Program-made: the position numbers and the translations under genes
In this document: positions 51,883-59,791 of the stretch, one piece after another
Layout of the letters: every line of letters begins with the position of its first letter
Numbering within the stretch: position 1 is the stretch's first letter
Notes under the pieces: model-generated
What the model was told of the DNA's origin: nothing
Databases searched by the model: none
What the model saw: the letters and a program-made list of their open reading frames with translations, nothing else
Assembly (NCBI GenBank): GCA_963760965.1
Contig: CAVXEW010000002.1
Location: 1-64,000 of the forward strand
DNA from: Pararhizobium_B sp963760965
GTDB lineage: Bacteria > Pseudomonadota > Alphaproteobacteria > Rhizobiales > Rhizobiaceae
Direction: 5' to 3'
DNA length: 64,000 nt

Positions 51883-52818
51883 ATGGCATATGTCCGCAAT
51901 CTCGAAACCTTCGTGCGGGTCTACGAGCTGGGCAGCATGTCGGCCGCGGGGCGGGACCTGCGCGTTTCCGCGGCTGTCGCGAGCAGCCGGATTTCCGAGC
52001 TGGAAAAGCATCTGGGTGTGCGCCTCTTCTACCGGACGACGCGCAGCCTCCGGCCGACGCAGCAGGGCGAAGTCTTCTACCGGGGTGCGACGCGAATCCT
52101 CGAGACGATCGAGGAGGTCGAGGGCCAGATCGCGGAGATCACCGCCAGTCCCAGGGGCACGCTCTTCGTCGCGGCGCCGCTCGGGCTCGGCAAGAAGCTG
52201 ATCGCGCCGCAAATCCCCGGCTTCAAGGCCCGGTTTCCGGACATCAACGTCCGGCTGCGCCTCTCCGACCGGAAGATCGACCTCGCCAACGAGGGGCTGG
52301 ATCTTGCCTTCGTGCTCGGCGAGCTATCCGACTCGGAACTTCGGCTGAGGCATATCTTCGACTTCGAGCGCGTGCTCTGCGCCTCGCCGGCCTATGTCGC
52401 CCGGCACGGCAAGCCGGAGTCCGGCGATGACATCGCCGCCGGTGGCCACGCCTGCCTCCTGCTGCGCTATCCCGGCGCCAGCGAGTTCTTCTGGACGCTG
52501 CGGGTCGACGGCGCGCCGAAGCGATACGACCTCGACGCCGCGCTGGAATCCGACGATGGTGACGTGCTGACGGCCTGGGCGCTGGCCGATTGCGGCATCG
52601 TCAACAAGCCGCTCTACGAGGTGGGCCCGCTGATAGCGGCAGGCCGGCTCGTACCGGTCGCGACGGCCACGCCGCCGACCAGCCTGCCGTTTTCCTGCGT
52701 CTACCGCTACAAGCGCCTGCAGGACCCCAAGGCGCGCCTCTTCATCGACCACATGCTGGAAGGGTGCCAGGCCGCGCTCCACGGGGAGCCGGCCGCACTG
52801 CAGGAACTGCCGTCCTAG
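51883..52818 (+). CDS. LysR-family transcriptional regulator of the purine genes (probable)
   Basis: A 311-residue LysR-type regulator with an N-terminal winged helix-turn-helix (NLETFVRVYELGSMSAAGRDLRVSAAVASSRISELEKHLGVRLFYRTTR, about residues 4-60) and a PBP2-type effector domain (PRGTLFVAAPLGLGKKLIAPQI). The layout, divergent from puuD and convergent with the HIU hydrolase gene, suggests it controls urate degradation, probably with urate or another purine intermediate as ligand. A paralogue starts at 63577. Confidence 0.93.
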   Translation: MAYVRNLETFVRVYELGSMSAAGRDLRVSAAVASSRISELEKHLGVRLFYRTTRSLRPTQQGEVFYRGATRILETIEEVEGQIAEITASPRGTLFVAAPLGLGKKLIAPQIPGFKARFPDINVRLRLSDRKIDLANEGLDLAFVLGELSDSELRLRHIFDFERVLCASPAYVARHGKPESGDDIAAGGHACLLLRYPGASEFFWTLRVDGAPKRYDLDAALESDDGDVLTAWALADCGIVNKPLYEVGPLIAAGRLVPVATATPPTSLPFSCVYRYKRLQDPKARLFIDHMLEGCQAALHGEPAALQELPS

Positions 52819-52866
52819 TGGCCCGACCCGAACAGACGGTACCCGTCCGTCTGGAAAAGTCAGCCC
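52815..52866 (+). repeat. Stop-codon-associated palindromic repeat, copy 2 (after the LysR gene)
   Basis: Begins CTAGTGGCCCG at the LysR stop codon and contains CAGACGG and CCGTCTG arms (52833-52839, 52847-52853), followed by GGAAAA. It aligns with copies 1 and 3. Confidence 0.6.
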
Positions 52867-52883
52867 ACAAGCCATGGATCTGG

Positions 52884-52935
52884 CGGGGCGATTTTTCCCG
52901 ACAGATGGTATCACCTGTCAGGACCGCACCACTAG
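52884..52935 (-). repeat. Stop-codon-associated palindromic repeat, copy 3 (after uraH)
   Basis: On the minus strand it starts CTAGTGGTGCG at the uraH stop and contains GACAG and CTGTC arms (outer arms 52900-52904 and 52915-52919), then GGGAAAA. With copy 2 it forms a head-to-head inverted pair between the convergent LysR and uraH genes. Confidence 0.6.
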
Positions 52936-53288
52936 CTTCCCTTGTAGGTGGAGTAGCCGAAGCCGGAGACGAGCAGCGGGACGTGCACGTGCTCGTTTGG
53001 ATCCGCAACTCCGAAGCGGATCGGGACGACATCGAGGAAGGCCGGGCCGCTGCCGACCGAACCGTAGTAGTCGCCGACGGCGAAAACCAGTTCGTAGACG
53101 CCGGCCGACATCCCGCCCCTCGGGATCAGCGGCGCATCCGTGCGTCCGTCGCCGTTGGTCACCGCATGAGCGATCTTCCGGCGGGCATCGCCCTCGAGGA
53201 GATAGAGTTCGATCGATATCCCCCGCGCGGGAACGCCGCGCGCGGTGTCCAGCACATGGGTCGTGAGATAGCCGCTCGTCTCGCTCAT
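52932..53288 (-). CDS. uraH: 5-Hydroxyisourate hydrolase
   Basis: A 118-residue transthyretin-like protein. The HIUase signatures are at both ends: YLTTHVLDTARGVPARG with the active-site His near the N-terminus and the C-terminal YSTYKGS (the YRGS-type tetrapeptide). It hydrolyses 5-hydroxyisourate from PuuD to OHCU as a homotetramer in the cytoplasm. The ATG at 53288 is chosen because the conserved domain starts there with a GAGGAG site 9-14 bases upstream. Divergent from the UraD fusion gene. Confidence 0.95.
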   Translation of the reverse strand: MSETSGYLTTHVLDTARGVPARGISIELYLLEGDARRKIAHAVTNGDGRTDAPLIPRGGMSAGVYELVFAVGDYYGSVGSGPAFLDVVPIRFGVADPNEHVHVPLLVSGFGYSTYKGS

Positions 53289-53365
53289 CGTCTGCTCCTC
53301 GTTCCGTTTCGCCCGATCCTCTCGCATGCGCCGGCCCGTTGTAAGGGCGGCTGGCAGAAAGGTTA

Positions 53366-53382
53366 TTCAAAATAAATTTGAA
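53366..53382. promoter_or_regulatory. Inverted repeat in the uraH/UraD-fusion divergent promoter
   Basis: TTCAAA-ATAAA-TTTGAA, a 17-base palindrome of the T-N11-A shape usual for LysR sites, in the 155-bp region between the divergent HIUase and UraD-fusion genes. The TTCAA element recurs upstream of puuD. Confidence 0.45.
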
Positions 53383-53443
53383 AGTCATGGGCATTGGTTT
53401 GAGATATCGTAAAGAGATCAGCTTTCGGGAGAGGAGCAGGCGG

Positions 53444-54832
53444 ATGAACGTCAATCCGGCAACGGGACGCGGCGAGCGGCCTTCCGAGATGGGACGGGAA
53501 CGCTTCGTCGAGCGCTTCGGCTCGGTCTTCGAGCACTCGCCCTGGATCGCCGAAGCCGTCTTCGACGCCGGTCTCGGCGCTGCCGGGGACACCGCCGGCG
53601 GATTGCACCAAGCCATGTGCGCCGCGTTTCGTACGGCCGGACCCGAGCACCGGCTGGCGGTACTGAGGTCCCACCCGGACCTTGCCGGGAAGCTCGCGGC
53701 AGCGCGGCGGCTGACCGCCGAATCGACGGCCGAGCAAGCTTCCGCGGGGCTCGACGCGCTCACGGACGACGAGCGCGCGCGCTTCACCCGGCTGAACGCG
53801 GAGTATGTCGAGAAATTCGGCTTTCCCTTCATCATCGCCGTCCGGGGGCTCGGCAAGGAGCAGATCCTCGCCGCGTTCGAACGGCGGCTGGAGAACTCGC
53901 GCGACGCCGAGTTCGAGAGCGCCTGCGCGCAGGTCGAGAGGATCGCCCGGCTTCGCCTCGAAGAGATGCTGCCCGCCGGACAGGGCGTCCCCGCCCGGCG
54001 CCGCACATATTACGCGCCGCATGGCGGCCACCCGCCGCAGACGGACATCATGACCGACCGGGCGGTCTTTACCGAGGCCTATGCGGTCATTCCCAAGGGC
54101 GTGATGCGCGACATCGTCACCAGCGCCCTGCCCTTCTGGGAGAAGACGCGTGCGTGGATCATCGCCCGTCCGCTCTCCGGCTTCGCCGAAACGTTCTCCC
54201 AGTACATCATGGAGGTTCTGCCGGGCGGCGGCAGCGAGCGGCCGGAGCCGGATCCGGAAGCCGAAGCCGTGCTCTTCGTCGTCGAGGGCGAACTGACGCT
54301 GACGCTCGCCGGCAGCACGCACACCATGGCGCCGGGCGGCTATGCCTTCGTTCCGCCCGCAGCCCGGTGGACCGTGACGAACCGGGGGCAGGAACCCGCG
54401 CGCTTCCACTGGATCCGCAAGGCCTACGAGGCGGTCGACGGCATCGACCCGCCGGCGGCATTCGTGGTGAACGAAGCCGACATCGCTCCGACGCCGATGC
54501 CCGGCACGGAAGGCAGATGGGCCACGACGCGCTTCGTCGACCCCGCCGACATGCGCCACGATATGCACGTGACCATCGTGACATTCGGGCCGGGCGGCTC
54601 GATCCCCTTCGCCGAGACGCATGTCATGGAGCACGGTCTCTACGTGCTCGAGGGCAAGGGCGTCTACCGGCTCAACAACGATTGGGTGGAAGTGGAGGCG
54701 GGCGACTTCATGTGGCTGCGCGCCTTCTGCCCGCAAGCCTGCTACGCCGGCGGGCCGGGCCCGTTCCGCTACCTGCTCTACAAGGACGTCAACCGTCACA
54801 TGAAACTGACTGCCGGCCCGCGGGGCCGCTAA
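53444..54832 (+). CDS. Fusion of OHCU decarboxylase (UraD) and (S)-ureidoglycine aminohydrolase
   Basis: A 462-residue two-domain protein. Residues 1-176 are UraD (VLRSHPDLAGKLA with the catalytic His77, FGFPFIIAVRGLGKEQIL), which makes (S)-allantoin from OHCU. A short linker follows, and residues 186-462 are a double-cupin (S)-ureidoglycine aminohydrolase: TYYAPHGGHPPQTDI, PSGFAETFSQY-like segment, FVVEGELTLTLAG, then the metal site in PFAETHVMEHGLYVLEGKGVY and CPQACYAGG. The second enzyme normally acts two steps after allantoin, so the fusion joins non-consecutive reactions. The frame is continuous with no stop between the domains. The ATG at 53444 follows GGAGAGGAG. Confidence 0.9.
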   Translation: MNVNPATGRGERPSEMGRERFVERFGSVFEHSPWIAEAVFDAGLGAAGDTAGGLHQAMCAAFRTAGPEHRLAVLRSHPDLAGKLAAARRLTAESTAEQASAGLDALTDDERARFTRLNAEYVEKFGFPFIIAVRGLGKEQILAAFERRLENSRDAEFESACAQVERIARLRLEEMLPAGQGVPARRRTYYAPHGGHPPQTDIMTDRAVFTEAYAVIPKGVMRDIVTSALPFWEKTRAWIIARPLSGFAETFSQYIMEVLPGGGSERPEPDPEAEAVLFVVEGELTLTLAGSTHTMAPGGYAFVPPAARWTVTNRGQEPARFHWIRKAYEAVDGIDPPAAFVVNEADIAPTPMPGTEGRWATTRFVDPADMRHDMHVTIVTFGPGGSIPFAETHVMEHGLYVLEGKGVYRLNNDWVEVEAGDFMWLRAFCPQACYAGGPGPFRYLLYKDVNRHMKLTAGPRGR

Positions 54833-54955
54833 CAGGCCGCTTCGCCGCGAGCGGCGGAGCTTCGGGAGGCCGGTCGTGCGGGAGGAGCCTGACGACCGCC
54901 TCGCAGCCGGTGGCCCGATTGCCGCCGGCGCCTCGATCCAAAAGGGAGGAATTCA

Positions 54956-56446
54956 ATGTCCGAGACCTGTCATCCGGTCGACGAGATGCTGCCGCCGGGC
55001 CGTCTTCTGACGCTCGGCATCCAGCACGTGCTCGTGATGTACGCCGGCGCCATCGCCGTGCCGCTGATCATCGGCCGTGTCCTGCACCTGGCACCCGAGC
55101 AGGTTGCGTTCCTTATTTCCGCGGACCTCTTCGCCTGCGGCATCGTGTCGATCATCCAGTCGCTGGGCTGCACGCCGCTCTTCGGCATCCGCCTGCCGGT
55201 GATGATGGGCGTCACCTTCGCCGCCGTCGGCCCCATGATCTCCATCGCGCTCGTGCATCCGGGCGTCGAGGGAGCGCGCATGATCTTCGGCGCGCTGATG
55301 GGCGCCGGGCTGATCGCCATGCTGCTCGCGCCGGTGATGAGCCGCATACTTCGATTCTTCCCGCCGGTCGTCACCGGCACCATCATCCTGGTCATCGGCG
55401 TGACGCTGATGCGCATCGGAATCGACTGGATCTTCGGGTTGCAGGTCGGACCGACGGCGCCGAAGGTCGTCGATCCACAGCAGGCGGAGTGGCTCAAGGC
55501 CGTTTCCGCGCTCGCCGGCCAGGCCGGCTCGCACGTGCCGCCGGTGCCGCAGGGACTGAAGCTCGCCGCCTCCCAGCCGAACCCGCTCTATGCCACCCCG
55601 GCCAACATCACGATCTCCGCGCTGGTGCTCGCGGTCATCCTCGGCGTGTCGCGCTTCGCAAGGGGCTTCTTCAGCAACATCGCCGTGCTGGTCGGCATCG
55701 TCACGGGCGCCGTCGCCGCCGCGTTGATGGGCATGATGCACTTCGGCCATGTCGCCGATGCCAGATGGTTCGCCTTCGTCACGCCCTTCCGCTTCGGTGT
55801 GCCGATCTTCGATCCGGTGATGATCGCGACCATGGTACTCGTGATGATCGTCGTGATGATCGAGTCGACGGGCATGTTCCTGGCGCTCGAGGAGATGACG
55901 GGAAAGCCGCTGACGCGCAGCGCCCTGACGGCCGGCCTGCGCACCGACGGGCTCGGCTCGGTGATCGGCGCGATCTTCAACACGTTCCCCTACACGAGCT
56001 TCTCGCAGAACGTGGGGCTCGTGGGCGTCACCGGCGTCAAGAGCCGCTATGTCTGCGTCGCGGGCGGCGCGATCATGGTGGTGCTCGGCCTCGTGCCCAA
56101 GATCGGAGCGCTGGTCGACGCCCTGCCGACGGCGGTGCTCGGCGGTGCGGGGCTCGTCATGTTCGGCATGGTGGCGGCGACCGGCGTGCGGGTGCTCTCG
56201 GGCGTCGACTTCAAGGAGAACCGGTTGAACCTCTACATCGTCGCCGTCTCCGTCGGCTTCGGGCTGATCCCCATGGTCGCACCGGACTTCAAGCTCTGGA
56301 TGCCGCACGCACTTTATCCCCTCATCGACTCGGGCATCCTGCTCGCCTCGATCTCGGCAGTCCTGCTCAACCTCTTCTTCAACGGCGCCCGGGACGACAC
56401 GCATGATGTGCGCGCCGCGGCGCTGGCGGCCGAGGCCGGGCACTGA
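54956..56446 (+). CDS. Xanthine/uric acid permease (nucleobase:cation symporter-2 family)
   Basis: A 496-residue polytopic NCS2 permease with about 12-14 transmembrane segments. Typical stretches are LTLGIQHVLVMYAGAIAVPLIIG, the family motif region DLFACGIVSIIQSLG, ESTGMFLALEEMTGKPLT and FNTFPYTSFSQNVGLVGVTGVKSRYV (as NTFPYTSFSQNVG). This motif pattern is of the xanthine/urate branch rather than the uracil branch. It imports purine bases by proton symport into the pathway encoded around it. It is followed by a strong terminator. Confidence 0.93.
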   Translation: MSETCHPVDEMLPPGRLLTLGIQHVLVMYAGAIAVPLIIGRVLHLAPEQVAFLISADLFACGIVSIIQSLGCTPLFGIRLPVMMGVTFAAVGPMISIALVHPGVEGARMIFGALMGAGLIAMLLAPVMSRILRFFPPVVTGTIILVIGVTLMRIGIDWIFGLQVGPTAPKVVDPQQAEWLKAVSALAGQAGSHVPPVPQGLKLAASQPNPLYATPANITISALVLAVILGVSRFARGFFSNIAVLVGIVTGAVAAALMGMMHFGHVADARWFAFVTPFRFGVPIFDPVMIATMVLVMIVVMIESTGMFLALEEMTGKPLTRSALTAGLRTDGLGSVIGAIFNTFPYTSFSQNVGLVGVTGVKSRYVCVAGGAIMVVLGLVPKIGALVDALPTAVLGGAGLVMFGMVAATGVRVLSGVDFKENRLNLYIVAVSVGFGLIPMVAPDFKLWMPHALYPLIDSGILLASISAVLLNLFFNGARDDTHDVRAAALAAEAGH

Positions 56447-56471
56447 AGACGGCAGCCGGCCGAACGACCGA

Positions 56472-56498
56472 AGGGGCCCGGAGCGATCCGGGCCCTTT
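56472..56498 (+). terminator. Rho-independent terminator after the purine permease
   Basis: A perfect 9-bp stem GGGCCCGGA/TCCGGGCCC with a GCGA tetraloop, followed by TTTCTTCT. It ends the UraD fusion-permease unit. Confidence 0.8.
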
Positions 56499-56593
56499 CT
56501 TCTATTCGGCTTTCCTTCGGCAATGCCCTTGCAACCATGCCCGGCGCTTTTCCGGGCCGGGCCTCTCTCCGCCGTGAGATCGCTGGACAGCGA

Positions 56594-56624
56594 GAGAGGC
56601 CCGCGCGGGTGGCGCGGGCCTCTC
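56594..56624. terminator. Hairpin between convergent permease and bhcD genes
   Basis: A 13-bp perfect stem (GAGAGGCCCGCGC with GCGCGGGCCTCTC) and a 5-base loop, 37 bp past the bhcD stop. There is no T-run on the bhcD side, so it may act as a 3'-end stabiliser or a weak terminator. Confidence 0.45.
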
Positions 56625-56660
56625 CGGTGCTGTCCTCGGGTGCCCGCCACGGGCCGCCGT

Positions 56661-57626
56661 TCAAAGGTCCACTTGCTTCGCCATGCCGTTCTTCAACGCG
56701 AGATCGCAGGCGACGGAGGCGACCGCCAGATCCTGGAGCCCGACGCCCGTGCCGTCGAAAAGCGTGACCGCTTCGCCATTCCTGCGGCCAGGCCGGTCGC
56801 CGCTGACGACGGCACCGATCGGCGTGATCGCATCCGCCTTGACGAGGCCTGCATCAAAGGCGTGCTGGCACTCGCCGATGGCGGTCGCCTGGGCGATCTC
56901 GTCGGTGAAGATGTCCGCATCGGCGACGAGCGCCGCCTCGACCTCCTGCTTGCCCCTGGTGTCGGTGCCCATGCAGGCGATGTGGGTTCCGGGACGAACG
57001 TGCGCGCGCATCAGGAGGGGCGCGAAGCTCGAGGTGATCGTGACGATCACGTCCGCCACGGCTCCGAGTTCCTCGAGCGTGACTGCCCTGAAGGGAACGC
57101 CTTCCTCGCGGGCCACCGCTTCAAGCCGGGAAAGCATCTCGGGGTGCGGGTTCCAGCCGACGACCTTCTCGAATTCGCGCTGGCGAAGCGCCGCCTTCAT
57201 CTGGAACGTCGACTGGAAGCCGGCGCCGACCATGCCGAGCACCTTCGCATCCCTCCGAGCGAGATAGCGGATCGAGATCGCCGAGGCGGCCGCGGTACGC
57301 ATGGCCGTCAGGTGGTTGGCGGCGACCAGCGCCTTCGGCCGGCCGGTGTCCGGATCGAAGAGGACGACGGTGGACTGGTGATTGGTGAGACCGCGCGCCG
57401 CGTTGCCCGGCCAGTAGCCTCCGGACTTCAGGCCGAGCACAGCGCCAGCCCGGTCGAAGCCGGACTTGAAGCCGTAGAGCGCGTCCGCGTGACCCAGCGC
57501 CTCGCGGACCACCGGAAAGTTCCGCGCCTCGCCGCGGGCCATCGCCGCGAAGACGGCCTCGACGGCTTCGAAAGCCTGGGCGTGGCCGACGAGTTCGCGG
57601 CACGCCTCCTCGCTGACGACCAGCAT
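56661..57626 (-). CDS. bhcD: Iminosuccinate reductase of the beta-hydroxyaspartate cycle (ornithine cyclodeaminase family)
   Basis: A 321-residue ornithine cyclodeaminase/mu-crystallin family protein with the NAD(P)-binding loop VLGMVGAGFQSTFQMKAAL and substrate-side segments LKSGGYWPGN, NHLTAMRTAAASA and GTDTRGKQEVEAAL. In the beta-hydroxyaspartate cycle, BhcD reduces iminosuccinate to L-aspartate with NAD(P)H, regenerating the amino donor. On its own it could be read as ornithine cyclodeaminase or alanine dehydrogenase, but the exact bhcA-bhcB-bhcC-bhcD gene order with divergent bhcR settles the assignment. It starts 10 bp after bhcC. Confidence 0.9.
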   Translation of the reverse strand: MLVVSEEACRELVGHAQAFEAVEAVFAAMARGEARNFPVVREALGHADALYGFKSGFDRAGAVLGLKSGGYWPGNAARGLTNHQSTVVLFDPDTGRPKALVAANHLTAMRTAAASAISIRYLARRDAKVLGMVGAGFQSTFQMKAALRQREFEKVVGWNPHPEMLSRLEAVAREEGVPFRAVTLEELGAVADVIVTITSSFAPLLMRAHVRPGTHIACMGTDTRGKQEVEAALVADADIFTDEIAQATAIGECQHAFDAGLVKADAITPIGAVVSGDRPGRRNGEAVTLFDGTGVGLQDLAVASVACDLALKNGMAKQVDL

Positions 57627-57635
57627 GGCGGCGCC

Positions 57636-58796
57636 CTACCAGGCCAGGCCGCGGGCCGTCACGGGCCACAGGCATTCGACCTTGCCGTCCCGGATGCCCA
57701 CATACCAGTCGTGGACATTGCAGGTCGGGTCGCAATGGCCGGGAACGAGCCTGAGCTTCTCGTTGAGCCTGAGCACGTTCTGCGGGTCCGCGATGACACC
57801 GTGCTCGTCGGAGCACTTGATGTACTCGACGTCGTCGCGGCCGAAGATCACCGGAAGACCGGAATCCACGCTCTGGGCCTTCAGCCCGGCATCGCAGATG
57901 GCCCTGTCGGCCTTCGTCTTCGACATGATCGAGGTCCAGATGAACAGGCTGTTCTCGAATTCGTGGATGAAGGCGCCGGTTTCGTCCTTCACGCGCTGAT
58001 AGTCGGCGTCCATGAAGACGTAGGAGCCGCACTGCATCTCGTTGTAGACGCCGGAACCGCCCTCGAAATAATAGCTGCCCGTGCCGGCGCCGCCGACGAT
58101 CGCGCAGTCGAGGCCCTCGGCCTTCAGCATGCGGACCGTCCTGGCCACCTCGGCGACGGCGGCATCGATCTTCGCCTTGCGCTCGGCGTAGTCGTGGACA
58201 TGCTGCGCCGCGCCCTGATAGGCCTGCAGGCCGGAGAAGGTCAGCCCGGGCGCCGCGGCGATCTTCCGGGCAAGCGTCACGACCGGCTCTCCCCAGGCGA
58301 CGCCGCATCGGCCCGCACCGCAGTCGATCTCGACGAGACACTCGATGGCGGTTCCATGCCGCATGGCGGCTGCGGACAGGTCGTCGACGTTGCCGGCGTC
58401 GTCGACGCAGACGAGGACGCGGGCCTTCCCCGCAAGCTGCGCCAGCCGGTCGATCTTCAGCGGATCGACGACCTGGTTGGAGACCAGCACGTCGCCGATG
58501 CCGCCTGCGACGATCGCCTCGGCTTCGGAGACCTTCTGACAGCACACGCCGACAGCGCCGCCGAGGTCCATCTGGATGCGCGCGATGTCGGCGGACTTGT
58601 GGGTCTTGGCGTGTGCGCGATGACGCACGCCCATTTTCCGGGCGAAATCGCCCATCCGCTTCACGTTGCGCTCGAAGGCGTCGAGATCGACGATCAGCGC
58701 CGGCGTCTGGACGTCCTCCAGCCGCATCCCGATCGTCGCCGGGACGGTCAGCCCGACGATCTCGGCAGCATTCCTGGTCATTGCGTTCATGGTCAT
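57636..58796 (-). CDS. bhcC: Beta-hydroxyaspartate aldolase (D-threonine aldolase-like)
   Basis: A 386-residue PLP enzyme of the alanine racemase-fold D-threonine aldolase family. The PLP Lys is K64 in AHAKTHKSADIA, and GHCDPTCNVHDW near the C-terminus holds the divalent metal ligands. It condenses glycine and glyoxylate to erythro-beta-hydroxyaspartate. Segments such as VEIDCGAGRCGV and LQAYQGAAQHVHDY fit the family. Start codons at 58796, 58790 and 58781 are all possible. It lies 25 bp downstream of bhcB. Confidence 0.92.
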   Translation of the reverse strand: MTMNAMTRNAAEIVGLTVPATIGMRLEDVQTPALIVDLDAFERNVKRMGDFARKMGVRHRAHAKTHKSADIARIQMDLGGAVGVCCQKVSEAEAIVAGGIGDVLVSNQVVDPLKIDRLAQLAGKARVLVCVDDAGNVDDLSAAAMRHGTAIECLVEIDCGAGRCGVAWGEPVVTLARKIAAAPGLTFSGLQAYQGAAQHVHDYAERKAKIDAAVAEVARTVRMLKAEGLDCAIVGGAGTGSYYFEGGSGVYNEMQCGSYVFMDADYQRVKDETGAFIHEFENSLFIWTSIMSKTKADRAICDAGLKAQSVDSGLPVIFGRDDVEYIKCSDEHGVIADPQNVLRLNEKLRLVPGHCDPTCNVHDWYVGIRDGKVECLWPVTARGLAW

Positions 58797-58821
58797 GTCC
58801 TGCTCTTGATTGGTCCCGGGT

Positions 58822-59778
58822 TCAGTCGGCCGCCATCCACGGCAACCGGTTCAGATCGACGTTGCCGCCGGTGAGGATGACGCCGACGCGCTTTCCTGCA
58901 AAGACGGAGGGGTTCTTGAGGATCGTCGCCAGCGGCACCGAACTCGACGGCTCGACGACGATCTTCATGCGCTGCCAGATGAGGCGCATGGCCTCGACGA
59001 TCTCCTCCTCGCCCGCCGTCAGGATGTCGGTCACGTGGCGCGAGACGAAGTGCCAGGTGAGGTCCTTGAGCGGCACCTTCAGGCCGTCGGCGATCGTCAC
59101 CGGGGCGTCGTCGGCGATGATGCGGCCGGCCCTGAAGGAGCGGCAGGCATCGTCGGCCGCTTCGGGCTCGGCGGCGTAGATCCGCGTCGACGGGGCGATG
59201 GCGGAGAGCGTCAGGCAGCAGCCGGACACCATGCCGCCGCCGCCGATCGGCGCCACCACCGCGTCGAGCTCGCCGAGGTCCTCGACGATCTCCTTCGCGC
59301 ATGTCGCCTGGCCGGCGATGATGCGCGGGTCGTTGTAGGGGTGGACGAATTCGGCGCCGGTGCGTTCCTGCACCCCGGCGAAGACCGCCTCGCGCGAGGT
59401 CGTGCTCGGCTCGCACTCGACGATCGTGCCGCCATAGCCACGCACTGCAGCCTTCTTCGCCTCCGGCGCTGTGCGCGGCATGACGACGGTGACCGGGATG
59501 CCGCGGCGGCCTGCAGCATAGCTCAGCGAGAGCGCATGGTTGCCGGACGAGTGCGTGGCGACGCCCCTTGCTGCAAGCGCATCGCTCAGCCCGAAGACGG
59601 CGTTCGAAGCACCGCGCACCTTGAAGGCGCCGGCCTTCTGGAAGTTCTCGCACTTGAAGAACAGTCTCGCGCCGGTCAGATCGTCGAGATAGCTGCTTGT
59701 CAGCACCGGCGTGCGATGGACGTGAGGCCTGATGCGCTCGTGCGCGGCGACGACATCGTCGTAGCTCGGGATTTCCAT
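58822..59778 (-). CDS. bhcB: Erythro-beta-hydroxyaspartate dehydratase (threonine dehydratase-like)
   Basis: A 318-residue fold-type II PLP enzyme. The PLP Lys is K53 in FQKAGAFKVRGASNA; SSGNHAL (77-83) and GGGGMVSG bind the cofactor phosphate and substrate. It dehydrates beta-hydroxyaspartate to iminosuccinate. It resembles threonine dehydratase/serine racemase, but lacks the regulatory ACT domain and sits between bhcA and bhcC. The ATG at 59778 is 13 bp after the bhcA stop and precedes the conserved EIPSYDDVVAA start; longer in-frame extensions run into bhcA and are rejected. Confidence 0.93.
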   Translation of the reverse strand: MEIPSYDDVVAAHERIRPHVHRTPVLTSSYLDDLTGARLFFKCENFQKAGAFKVRGASNAVFGLSDALAARGVATHSSGNHALSLSYAAGRRGIPVTVVMPRTAPEAKKAAVRGYGGTIVECEPSTTSREAVFAGVQERTGAEFVHPYNDPRIIAGQATCAKEIVEDLGELDAVVAPIGGGGMVSGCCLTLSAIAPSTRIYAAEPEAADDACRSFRAGRIIADDAPVTIADGLKVPLKDLTWHFVSRHVTDILTAGEEEIVEAMRLIWQRMKIVVEPSSSVPLATILKNPSVFAGKRVGVILTGGNVDLNRLPWMAAD

Positions 59779-59791
59779 TTCCAGGCTCTCC

